Source: Planococcaceae bacterium UBA3370 (GTDB taxonomy: Bacteria; Bacillota; Bacilli; Bacillales_A; Planococcaceae). From it: a DNA stretch of 11,818 nucleotides. The stretch lies in NCBI GenBank assembly GCA_002360295.1, contig DEQI01000284.1, forward strand, positions 7,162 to 18,979. Reading direction: 5' to 3'. Numbering within the stretch: the first letter of the stretch is position 1; each line of letters opens with the position of its first letter. The translations under genes and the position numbers were made by a program. The notes under the pieces are model-generated. The model was not told the origin of the DNA, ran no database searches, and saw only the letters and a list, made by a program, of their open reading frames with translations. Shown here piece by piece: positions 1 to 6,829 of the stretch.

Positions 1-22
1 GGCTCAAACAATAGTTTAAACA

Positions 23-66
23 TTTCTTAAGAAAATCTTCAGAAACCTCCTACATAGATATTCAGA
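23..66 (+). promoter_or_regulatory. Candidate regulator-binding repeats upstream of the YtrE/YtrF-like operon
   Basis: The 113 bases before the first gene are AT-rich. CTTAAGAAA (26-34) is followed exactly 11 bp later by CTTCAGAAA (37-45), and TTCAGA recurs at 61-66. The first copy lies inside a perfect 12-bp palindrome, TTTCTTAAGAAA (23-34), and a separate 8-bp palindrome GTTTAAAC sits at 14-21. Direct repeats one helical turn apart are typical of OmpR-family response-regulator sites, and such regulators often control peptide- or antibiotic-responsive ABC transporters. No good -35/-10 pair is visible, which would fit an activator-dependent promoter. Binding is inference; short AT-rich repeats can arise by chance. 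Confidence 0.3.
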
Positions 67-113
67 TTTACTAGATAAACTAATTACATCATTTTAAATA
101 AGGGATTGATTGC

Positions 114-797
114 ATGATTGAAGTTAAATCTTTACACCATACATTTTTAATTGGTAAAAAGGGCAAGGAAAAAAAGGTCGATGTATTAAAAGGCATTGGC
201 TTTAGCGTTCAGCAAGGTGAGATTGTTTCTATTGTAGGAAAAAGTGGTTCTGGTAAATCTACTTTACTACAAGTCATAGCTGGATTTTTAAAACCTGACG
301 CTGGATCCATAATGGTAAATGGAGTAGAAACGGCTTATTTTACTGAGAAGCAAAGCGCGGCATTTCGTCTTGAAAATTTCGGTTTTATCTTTCAAAACTT
401 TCAGCTACTTCCGGGACAAAATGTATTTGAAAATATTGAGCTGCCACTCAAATTAAAAGGTGTAAGCCCGGCTATTCGCAAAAAGAAAGTACAAGAGTTA
501 TTAAAAAAGGTTGGGTTAACAGAAGTTGCTGACCATTATCCGAATGAGTTATCAGGTGGGCAACAGCAACGTGTATCAATTGCACGTGCGATGATTACCG
601 ATCCGCCCATTATTTTAGCAGATGAACCAACAGGAAGCTTAGATATGCAGACAGAGCAAGAAATATTATTGCTTATGCAGCAGTTAAATATCGAACATAA
701 TTTAACATTTGTCATCATTACACATGATGAAGAGGTAGCGTCTATTGCAGATCGAACGCTTCGCATGTCAGACGGTGTTTTAGTGGAGGAGAAGTAA
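114..797 (+). CDS. ytrE: ABC transporter ATP-binding protein, YtrE/MacB-like
   Basis: This 227-residue cytoplasmic ATPase powers an export-type or mechanotransmission ABC complex with the permease encoded next. Visible motifs are Walker A GKSGSGKS (42-49), Q-loop Gln94, ABC signature LSGGQQQR (146-153), Walker B IILADE (166-171) and switch His204 in ITHD. The N-terminus, with its GKKGKE stretch before the first strand, and the overall sequence recall B. subtilis YtrE, part of the ytrGABCDEF operon that is induced by cell-wall-active antibiotics. Length is normal for the LolD/MacB class. ATG 114 is preceded by AAGGGA with 8-nt spacing. No YtrA-type GntR repressor or YtrB-D partner is visible upstream, though the window starts only 113 bp away. 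The ATPase family is certain; orthology to YtrE is from memory. Confidence 0.85.
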   Translation: MIEVKSLHHTFLIGKKGKEKKVDVLKGIGFSVQQGEIVSIVGKSGSGKSTLLQVIAGFLKPDAGSIMVNGVETAYFTEKQSAAFRLENFGFIFQNFQLLPGQNVFENIELPLKLKGVSPAIRKKKVQELLKKVGLTEVADHYPNELSGGQQQRVSIARAMITDPPIILADEPTGSLDMQTEQEILLLMQQLNIEHNLTFVIITHDEEVASIADRTLRMSDGVLVEEK

Positions 798-798
798 G

Positions 799-2082
799 AT
801 GTTATTTAAAGATCAACTACAATTTATATGGCAACATATGCGAAAAAATAAGCTGCGTGTAACGACAACTGTGTTAGCTGCAATGATTGGCTGTGCCTTT
901 TTAATTGTACTTGCTTCTATCGGCTTTGGCATACAAGAAACGATGCGCAATGAAATTTTAAATCAAGAGCAAGTAACAGAAATAGATCTTTGGGGAGATG
1001 AAAGTTTATCGGCAGAAGACGAGAAGTGGATTAGCGGAGTTGAACATGTTAATGTCGTGCTAAATAAAGCCGACATTGGTCATTCGATTACTTCCACATT
1101 TGAGGATCGAACTGGCTACTCACAAGGTGTCATTCTTGATATGGAAGCGCAGTCGAAGCTTCCTTCGAACTTAAGCGCTGGGCGATTACCACAAGCTCCA
1201 AATGAGATTGTTGTTGGCTATCATTACGCACAAAGCTTATTAAATGAAGCAGATCAAGCTGAAATAGAGCGTAAGTCAAAAGAAGCAGAAGCAAATGGAA
1301 CATGGTATAACGGGGAAGAGGAAGGCTATAAAGGAGAAATATTAGGTAAGCAAGTAAAGCTTGAATTAACAATGGATGAAGAAGGAACACAAGCAGAAAC
1401 AGCTACTTTTACAGTAGTAGGCATATTAAAGAAACCTTCTTATGATTGGTATATTGATTCTTCTATTCTTTTTGGACAAGGCTTATTAGAGCAATTCCCG
1501 GAATTAGTCACATATCCATCGACTAAAATATATGTAGACTCTTTGGAAAATGTAATGCCTGTCTTAACTGAATTAAAAGAGCAAGGCTATCAAGTATACT
1601 CTGTCGTTGAACAATTAGAGGAAATGGATTTATTTTTCCTTATATTTAAAATTGGTCTGATTTTCATAGGAACAATTGCTGTTTTAATTGCTTCAATTGG
1701 TATTTTTAATACGATGACAATGGCTGTTACAGAGCGTACAAGAGAAATAGGTGTATTAAAAGCGATTGGTGCATCACCAGCATTAATTCAACGCTTGTTT
1801 TTAATGGAAAGTGCGTTTATTGGTTTATTGGGGACAGGCTTAGCAATTTTATTATCGTATGGGATTAGCTTCGGAGCAAATGCGATATTACCGCATGTAC
1901 TTGCTTATGCATTATCAGATGACAGCTTAACGAAAACTGAATTTACATTTTCACTCATTCCGCTTCATTTAGTCATTATTGCAGGAGGTATAAGTTTGCT
2001 AGTAGCGATTTTATCAGGCTGGCGACCAGCGAGAAAAGCGACGAAAATTGAAGTAATACATGCATTGCGACAAGAATTATAA
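799..2082 (+). CDS. ytrF: ABC transporter permease, YtrF-like, MacB/FtsX family
   Basis: This 427-residue membrane protein is the partner of the ATPase just upstream. Its order is: short cytoplasmic N-terminus, membrane segment about 21-45, large extracytoplasmic MacB-type domain about 46-279, then three membrane segments about 280-305, 335-358 and 388-408. FtsX-family marks are TERTREIGVLKAIGAS (311-326) and the C-terminal PARKATKIEVIHALR (410-424). N-terminus and length match my memory of B. subtilis YtrF (about 436 residues). The start lies 1 bp after the ytrE stop, with GGAGG (785-789) inside the end of ytrE, so the two are probably translationally coupled. Such proteins usually do not form a substrate channel but transmit force or extract lipophilic or peptide molecules; the substrate here is unknown. 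No membrane-fusion partner gene is present. Confidence 0.85.
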   Translation: MLFKDQLQFIWQHMRKNKLRVTTTVLAAMIGCAFLIVLASIGFGIQETMRNEILNQEQVTEIDLWGDESLSAEDEKWISGVEHVNVVLNKADIGHSITSTFEDRTGYSQGVILDMEAQSKLPSNLSAGRLPQAPNEIVVGYHYAQSLLNEADQAEIERKSKEAEANGTWYNGEEEGYKGEILGKQVKLELTMDEEGTQAETATFTVVGILKKPSYDWYIDSSILFGQGLLEQFPELVTYPSTKIYVDSLENVMPVLTELKEQGYQVYSVVEQLEEMDLFFLIFKIGLIFIGTIAVLIASIGIFNTMTMAVTERTREIGVLKAIGASPALIQRLFLMESAFIGLLGTGLAILLSYGISFGANAILPHVLAYALSDDSLTKTEFTFSLIPLHLVIIAGGISLLVAILSGWRPARKATKIEVIHALRQEL

Positions 2083-2092
2083 TAAGAATATA

Positions 2093-2127
2093 GAGGATGT
2101 GGAAAAATAACCCACATCCTCATTTTT
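2093..2127 (+). terminator. Rho-independent terminator after ytrF
   Basis: A perfect 10-bp stem GAGGATGTGG (2093-2102) / CCACATCCTC (2112-2121) closes a 9-nt loop and is followed by A and five T. It lies 10 bp after the ytrF stop, so it ends the ytrEF transcript. Confidence 0.88.
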
Positions 2128-2165
2128 ATGTACATAGAAGTTTTTAATTATTCCACACTTTCCGC

Positions 2166-2193
2166 GTGACCATGAGATAAAATATGATAAACT
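2166..2193 (+). promoter_or_regulatory. Candidate sigma-A promoter with extended -10 for the ligase/racemase operon
   Basis: An extended -10 (TG at 2185-2186, TAAACT at 2188-2193) lies 16 bp downstream of GTGACC (2166-2171), which matches four of six bases of TTGACA. It follows the ytrF terminator and would give a short leader of about 25-30 nt before the ligase gene. The arrangement resembles the candidate promoter at 4285-4293. Prediction is by eye only. Confidence 0.45.
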
Positions 2194-2225
2194 ATAGGCT
2201 ATAAAACAAACTTAAAGCGAGTTGA

Positions 2226-3452
2226 ATGATAATGGAGCAACCATTTTTACCGATATTATTAGGATCAGATATGAATGCATATGGTATGGCGCGTGCTTTT
2301 TATGAAGCATACGGTATTAAACCGTTAGTTTTAGGGCGTTCACATTTAACAGCAACACAAAATAGCCGAATTTTGCATTTCCAGCAAATTGATCGTTTAA
2401 ACGAACAAGATGTGTTTGTACCAGCGATGAAAAAAATTGCTCAGCAGTACGCAAACCAAAACCTACTATTATTAGCTTGTGGAGACGATTACGCAAAGCT
2501 CATTATTAAGAATAAGCCTATGTTGCAAGAATACTTCACAGTGCCATATATTGATGAATCGTTAATGGATCAAATTTTATTAAAGGAAAACTTTTATAAA
2601 ATGTGTGAAAAATACGATTTCAAATATCCTGGGACAACAACTGTTACAGCAGCTGATTATGAAGACTTTACGCCACCATTTGATTACCCGATTATTATTA
2701 AAGCATCTAACTCAGTAGAATATTGGGCATGCTCATTCCCAGGGAAGAAAAAAGTATTTATTGCGCATGATGAAGCGGAGAAAACAGCCATTTTTAAAGC
2801 GATCTATAGCTCAAGCTACCAAGATACAATGATCGTTCAAGAATTTATTCCTGGCGATGATTCGTATATGCGCGTGTTAAATGCTTATGTTGGTAAGGAT
2901 GGTAAAGTAAAATTAATGTGTTTAGGTAATCCGATTTTAGAGGAGCATTCGCCTGAAGGAATTGGAAGCTATGCAGCCATTATTACAACATATGATAAAG
3001 AACTAATGGATCAAGTGCGCTTCTTTTTAGAGGATATAGGCTATACAGGCTTTGCCAACTTTGATATGAAATATGATGTGCGTGATGGACAGTACAAGTT
3101 ATTTGAAATCAACTTACGAAACGGCCGTTCAAGCTATTTTGTTACAGCAGCTGGTTATAATATTATGAAATATGTGGCAGATGACCATATGCTGAATATT
3201 AAGCAAGAGCTAACATATGCGGATAATAAGCATTTGTGGATGATTATTCCGAAAGGCGTTTTATTTAAATATGCGTCGAATGAAAAAATGAAAATTGAAG
3301 CAAAAAGCTTAATTCGACAAGGTAAATATACGAATTCGTTATTCTTTAAAGAAGATATGAATGCCAAACGCTGGGCAAAATTAACGCTCAATAATTTAAA
3401 TTACTATCGTAAATATAAGAAATACTTTAACAACAAAGGTCTGACAGAATAA
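2226..3452 (+). CDS. ATP-grasp ligase, probable D-aspartate ligase of peptidoglycan cross-bridge (Asl-type)
   Basis: This 408-residue enzyme of the ATP-grasp carboxylate-amine ligase class is soluble, with no signal peptide or membrane segment. The N-terminal PILLGSDMNAYGMARAF (9-25) resembles my memory of Enterococcus faecium Aslfm, which uses ATP to join the beta-carboxyl of D-Asp to the Lys side chain of the UDP-MurNAc-pentapeptide. Likely ATP-grasp residues are Lys159 in IIIKASNS, the QEFIPG strand (205-210), Asp280 in NFDMKYD, and Glu294/Asn296 in FEINLRNGRS, the usual Mg2+ ligands. The C-terminal tail is basic and Tyr-rich (about 390-404). An Asp/Glu-family racemase follows after 1 bp, the same pairing as in enterococci. 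ATG 2226 and ATG 2232 are both possible, and the Shine-Dalgarno site (AAAGCGAG) is weak. D-Glu, used in L-Lys-D-Glu walls of related genera, is an alternative substrate. Confidence 0.78.
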   Translation: MIMEQPFLPILLGSDMNAYGMARAFYEAYGIKPLVLGRSHLTATQNSRILHFQQIDRLNEQDVFVPAMKKIAQQYANQNLLLLACGDDYAKLIIKNKPMLQEYFTVPYIDESLMDQILLKENFYKMCEKYDFKYPGTTTVTAADYEDFTPPFDYPIIIKASNSVEYWACSFPGKKKVFIAHDEAEKTAIFKAIYSSSYQDTMIVQEFIPGDDSYMRVLNAYVGKDGKVKLMCLGNPILEEHSPEGIGSYAAIITTYDKELMDQVRFFLEDIGYTGFANFDMKYDVRDGQYKLFEINLRNGRSSYFVTAAGYNIMKYVADDHMLNIKQELTYADNKHLWMIIPKGVLFKYASNEKMKIEAKSLIRQGKYTNSLFFKEDMNAKRWAKLTLNNLNYYRKYKKYFNNKGLTE

Positions 3453-3453
3453 A

Positions 3454-4152
3454 ATGAAAAAAACATTAGGTATAATTGGTGGAGTCGGTCCACTAGCAAC
3501 GATGCTTATCGGTGAAATAATCGTTCGTCGTACAAAAGCGAGTAAGGATCAGGAACATGTGCATACTATTATTGATAATGACACTACGATTCCGGACCGA
3601 ACTGCCTATATTTTAGATCAAACAAATGACAATCCAGTGCCTTATTTGCAAAGGGATACAAAAAAACTGGCTTCTGTAGGAGCAGACATTATTTGTATTC
3701 CGTGCAATACGGCACATACTTTTTATGATGAAATGCAGGCTTCGTCACCTGTGCCTATACTACATATGATTCGTGAAACTGCCAAACGTGCTAGTGGACT
3801 TGGTGCACGTCGTGTTGGTATTTTAGCGACAGACGGCACACTGACAGCGAATGTATATCAAGCTGCATTACAGGAAGTCGGTATTGAACCTGTTCTTCCA
3901 AATAATCGTATTCAACAACAAGTAATGTCGATTATTTATGATTATGTAAAGGCAGGAAAAGAAGTAACGTATGACGATTGGAAGCCAATTGAAGAGGCAA
4001 TATTTGGGCAAAATTGTGATTACGTCATTTTAGGCTGCACAGAGCTGTCAATCGTTAATAAGGAGCTAAAGCTTGGGAAACGTTATATTGATTCACTAAA
4101 TGTTTTAGCGGAAGTGGCCATTACTGCTTGTGGTTATGAATTAAATAACTAA
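3454..4152 (+). CDS. Aspartate/glutamate racemase family protein, probable aspartate racemase
   Basis: This 232-residue, cofactor-independent two-cysteine racemase interconverts the L and D forms of an acidic amino acid in the cytoplasm. The catalytic cysteines are visible as Cys84 in IPCNTAH (82-88) and Cys195 in LGCTELS (193-199). The N-terminal GGVGPLAT (9-16) and the DNDTTIPDRTAYI stretch (41-53) are typical of the aspartate-racemase branch rather than MurI glutamate racemase. Length is normal for the family. It starts 1 bp after the ligase stop, with a distant AAAGGT as its only Shine-Dalgarno, so translation is probably coupled. Its position beside a D-aspartate-ligase-like gene implies that it supplies D-Asp for the cross-bridge. 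The family is certain; Asp rather than Glu specificity is inferred from context. Confidence 0.82.
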   Translation: MKKTLGIIGGVGPLATMLIGEIIVRRTKASKDQEHVHTIIDNDTTIPDRTAYILDQTNDNPVPYLQRDTKKLASVGADIICIPCNTAHTFYDEMQASSPVPILHMIRETAKRASGLGARRVGILATDGTLTANVYQAALQEVGIEPVLPNNRIQQQVMSIIYDYVKAGKEVTYDDWKPIEEAIFGQNCDYVILGCTELSIVNKELKLGKRYIDSLNVLAEVAITACGYELNN

Positions 4153-4182
4153 AAGAGGATGTAAAGTACATCCTCTTTTTTC
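4151..4182 (+). terminator. Rho-independent terminator after the racemase gene
   Basis: A perfect 13-bp stem, 4151-4163 (AAAAGAGGATGTA) with 4167-4179 (TACATCCTCTTTT), has a 3-nt loop and ends in a T run. It overlaps the racemase stop codon (4150-4152). Its core GAGGATGT/ACATCCTC is the same as in the terminator at 2093-2127. Confidence 0.9.
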
Positions 4183-4217
4183 TTGAAAGATTAGAAAGGA
4201 AAAATTGCCCTTTCGTA

Positions 4218-4281
4218 GCGAAAGCGAAAAAAGTCTGTGAGTAGCGGTTGTGGCTATGATGGGCGCTTACGCTTTTCTTAA
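4218..4281. repeat. Possible structured or dispersed intergenic repeat, copy 1
   Basis: Between the racemase terminator and the helicase promoter, GCGAAAGCG (4218-4226) can pair with CGCTTACGC (4264-4272) with one mismatch across a 37-nt loop. The segment is richer in GC than its surroundings. Its right end, CGCTTACGCTTTTCTTAA (4264-4281), resembles the right end of the GC-rich patch at 7723-7759. I infer that the two may be decayed members of one repeat family; only two copies are visible, so this is tentative. Confidence 0.3.
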
Positions 4282-4284
4282 ATA

Positions 4285-4293
4285 TGTTACACT
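4285..4293 (+). promoter_or_regulatory. Candidate extended -10 promoter for the helicase operon
   Basis: TG (4285-4286), one base, then TACACT (4288-4293) gives an extended -10 element 32 bp before the helicase start. The best -35 is poor (CTTACG at 4266-4271, 16-bp spacer, three of six), as is tolerated with a TGn extension. A good AAGGTGG Shine-Dalgarno follows at about 4310-4316. Confidence 0.42.
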
Positions 4294-4325
4294 AAAAGTT
4301 AGTAGAAAAAAGGTGGGAAATAGCA

Positions 4326-5564
4326 ATGTCAGTTATTCAATTATTAAATGAGACATTACAAAACAAATGGTCTTTTGAAACAGAAATGAAAATCCAACAA
4401 TTAATGATTCCAGCTATGTTAGAAGGAAAAGATATCGTAGCGGAGTCACCTACAGGTTCAGGAAAAACATTAGCGTATGTGTTACCGATTTTAAATAAAG
4501 TAGACGGTAGTAAAAAACAAACACAAGCGTTAATAGTCGCACCATCACAGGAACTTGCCATGCAAATTGTCGAAGTCATTCGCGATTGGACGGCCGGCAC
4601 AGATATTACAGTTCAACAATTAATTGGTGGTGCTAACTCGGCACGTCAAATTGAAAAACTAAAGAAAAAGCCAACGATTGTAGTCGGTACTCCTGGTCGT
4701 TTAAATGAGCTAGCGCGTGCTGGAAAGCTAAAGCTAAAAGAAATTGAAACGGTTGTCCTCGATGAATGTGATCAATTGCTTAGCCGAGAGTATAGAGTTG
4801 TCATCAAGTCGTTCATCGATGGAGCTGCATATGGACGTCAAGTAGTGGTTGTTTCAGCAACCATTACAGAGGAAATTGAAATTGTAGCAGAGCGTATGAT
4901 GTTTGAACCAATGCGCATTAAAATTAAGCCTGAAGATATGGTGAAGTTTGGTAAAGTTGTCCATTCCTTTGTGAAAGTAGATGAGCGTGACAAAACGGAT
5001 ATGCTCCGCCGCTTAGCGAATGTCGAAGGCTTGCGTGCTCTTGCGTTCGTAAATAATATCGATCAAGTATTAATGAAACAAAATAAATTAGCCTATAAAG
5101 ATGCGCCAATCGTCGCTCTTCATTCCGATATGAAAAAAGAGGAACGAAAAAAAGCACTAGATAGTTTCCGTAATGGGGAAGCGAGAATTTTAATTGCGAC
5201 TGATATTGCCGCACGTGGTTTAGATATTTCAGGTTTAACACATGTTATTCATGTAGATGTTCCACGTACGATTGAACAATATACACATCGCTCTGGTCGA
5301 ACTGGTCGCGCGGGTGCAGATGGTGAAGTATTAACGCTGCTCTCTTATAAAGACGAAAAAACATATAAGAAATGGATTCGTGAATTATCACTTAAGGCTG
5401 TACAAAAAGTATGGAGTCAAGGCATGTTAATGGAAGGTAACTCAAAAACAGTAGCCCCTTCAAAACCTTTGGCAAGTAAGCAAGAGAAAAAGCCTTATAA
5501 ATCGAAATCTGATAACAGAGGGATTAAATTCAGTAAAAGTAAGGAGTACAGAAAGGGGAATTAG
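4326..5564 (+). CDS. yfmL: DEAD-box ATP-dependent RNA helicase, YfmL-like
   Basis: This 412-residue cytoplasmic RNA helicase has the two RecA-like domains complete. Motifs in order: Q-motif region about 17-28, motif I AESPTGSGKT (39-48), Ia APSQELA (72-78), GG (101-102), Ib TPGR (122-125), II DECD (146-149), III SAT (177-179), IV about 239-244, V IATDIAARGLD (290-300) and VI HRSGRTGR (321-328). A Lys/Ser-rich tail (about 370-412) probably helps bind RNA. SPTG in motif I, IGGAN at 100-104 and the non-canonical motif II recall B. subtilis YfmL, which acts in ribosome assembly, though YfmL is shorter (about 376 residues). DECD in place of DEAD keeps both acidic residues, so activity is expected. 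ATG 4326 has AAGGTGG about 9 nt upstream. The aminopeptidase gene starts 2 bp after the stop. Confidence 0.87.
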   Translation: MSVIQLLNETLQNKWSFETEMKIQQLMIPAMLEGKDIVAESPTGSGKTLAYVLPILNKVDGSKKQTQALIVAPSQELAMQIVEVIRDWTAGTDITVQQLIGGANSARQIEKLKKKPTIVVGTPGRLNELARAGKLKLKEIETVVLDECDQLLSREYRVVIKSFIDGAAYGRQVVVVSATITEEIEIVAERMMFEPMRIKIKPEDMVKFGKVVHSFVKVDERDKTDMLRRLANVEGLRALAFVNNIDQVLMKQNKLAYKDAPIVALHSDMKKEERKKALDSFRNGEARILIATDIAARGLDISGLTHVIHVDVPRTIEQYTHRSGRTGRAGADGEVLTLLSYKDEKTYKKWIRELSLKAVQKVWSQGMLMEGNSKTVAPSKPLASKQEKKPYKSKSDNRGIKFSKSKEYRKGN

Positions 5565-5566
5565 CT

Positions 5567-6796
5567 ATGTCATTTGAAGAAAAATTAGCTGAATATGCTG
5601 AGTTAGCTGTGCGTGTTGGGGTCAATATTCAACAAGGACAATACTTATTAATTAATACTTCAACAGAAACGTTAGATTTTACACGCCTTGTTGTAAAAAA
5701 AGCATACGAAGCAGGGGCTAGCCGTGTGCATGTGAATTTAACAGATGCCTTTTTTGAGAGAGCATTTTATGAACATACTACGGAAGAGGAAATTGAAAAA
5801 TTCCCAAAATGGATTGTCGCACAGCGAGAAGAGCTAATTGAACGTCAAGGTGCCTTACTTTGGATTGATGCAGAGGATCCAGATTTATTGACAGGTATTG
5901 ATGTAGCCAAATTATCAGCTCAGCAAAAAGCATCCGGAGCAGCACTTGTTAATTATCGAAAAGCAGTCATGAATGATGATATTGCCTGGTCTATTATGGC
6001 TGTTCCATCAAAAAAATGGGCTGCTAAAGTATTCCCACATTTACCGGAAGAAGACCAAGTAGAGGCATTATGGGATGCAATTTTTAAAACAGTGCATATC
6101 GGTGAAGGAAGTGCTGTGGAAAACTGGCATACTCATGTGAAAAATTTAGAAGCACGCGCACAACAATTAAACGCAAAAAAATATAAAAAGCTTCATTATA
6201 AAGCGCCTGGAACAAACTTAACGATTGAACTACCTGAAAAACATATTTGGCAAACAGGAGGTAGTAAAACTCCTCAAGGAACTATTTTTATTGCCAATAT
6301 GCCGACAGAAGAAGTATATACATTACCTTCCAAGTATGGCGTGAACGGCACTGTTTCCAATACGAAGCCGTTAGTATACAAAGGAAATGTAATCGACGGT
6401 TTTACATTAACGTTTGAAGCAGGGAAAATTATTAAAGCGGAAGCCCAAGTAGGGAATGATTTACTACAAGAGTTAATTAAAGCTGACGAAGGATCGAGTT
6501 ATTTAGGTGAAGTAGCATTAGTACCCCACGAGTCACCTATTTCGGCGTCCAACATTTTATATTACAACACATTATTTGATGAAAATGCATCCAACCATTT
6601 AGCTATCGGGGAAGCATATCCAACATGCTATGAAGGTGGTCGAGAGTTAGAGCAAGGTCAACTAGAAACACTAGGTATTAATACTTCCATTACACATGAA
6701 GATTTTATGATTGGTAGTGGACAGATGGATATCGATGGGGAATTAGCTGACGGTACGATGGAGCCAATTTTCAGACAAGGTAGTTGGGCATTTTAA
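5567..6796 (+). CDS. ampS: M29-family metallo-aminopeptidase (AmpS/AmpT-like)
   Basis: This 409-residue cytoplasmic aminopeptidase of MEROPS family M29 releases N-terminal residues from peptides using two divalent metal ions. Expected metal-site residues are all present at the family spacing: Glu249 in PTEEVYTLP, Glu315 in YLGEVALV, His344 in SNHLAIGEAYP, and His377/Asp379 in THEDFMIG, with Tyr351 near the active site. Length matches B. subtilis AmpS (about 410 residues) and the thermophilic AmpT enzymes. There is no signal peptide. It starts 2 bp after the helicase stop, with AAAGGGG 8 nt upstream inside the helicase gene, so co-transcription and coupling are likely. A role in recycling peptides, including those brought in by importers such as the one at the right end of this window, is inference. 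Confidence 0.9.
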   Translation: MSFEEKLAEYAELAVRVGVNIQQGQYLLINTSTETLDFTRLVVKKAYEAGASRVHVNLTDAFFERAFYEHTTEEEIEKFPKWIVAQREELIERQGALLWIDAEDPDLLTGIDVAKLSAQQKASGAALVNYRKAVMNDDIAWSIMAVPSKKWAAKVFPHLPEEDQVEALWDAIFKTVHIGEGSAVENWHTHVKNLEARAQQLNAKKYKKLHYKAPGTNLTIELPEKHIWQTGGSKTPQGTIFIANMPTEEVYTLPSKYGVNGTVSNTKPLVYKGNVIDGFTLTFEAGKIIKAEAQVGNDLLQELIKADEGSSYLGEVALVPHESPISASNILYYNTLFDENASNHLAIGEAYPTCYEGGRELEQGQLETLGINTSITHEDFMIGSGQMDIDGELADGTMEPIFRQGSWAF

Positions 6797-6829
6797 TTTA
6801 AAGATGTAGTAAGAGGTGGGTGTTACGAA

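Noticed and set aside
3454..4152. MurI glutamate racemase for the racemase gene
   Set aside because: Length (232), the N-terminal GGVGPLAT and the PDRT region fit the aspartate-racemase branch; MurI is usually about 265 residues with a GVGGL-type N-terminus.
536..5241. Long reverse-strand open frames inside ytrE, ytrF, the ligase and the helicase genes
   Set aside because: They lie fully inside well-supported genes, lack ribosome sites and have no recognisable domains; they are coding shadows.
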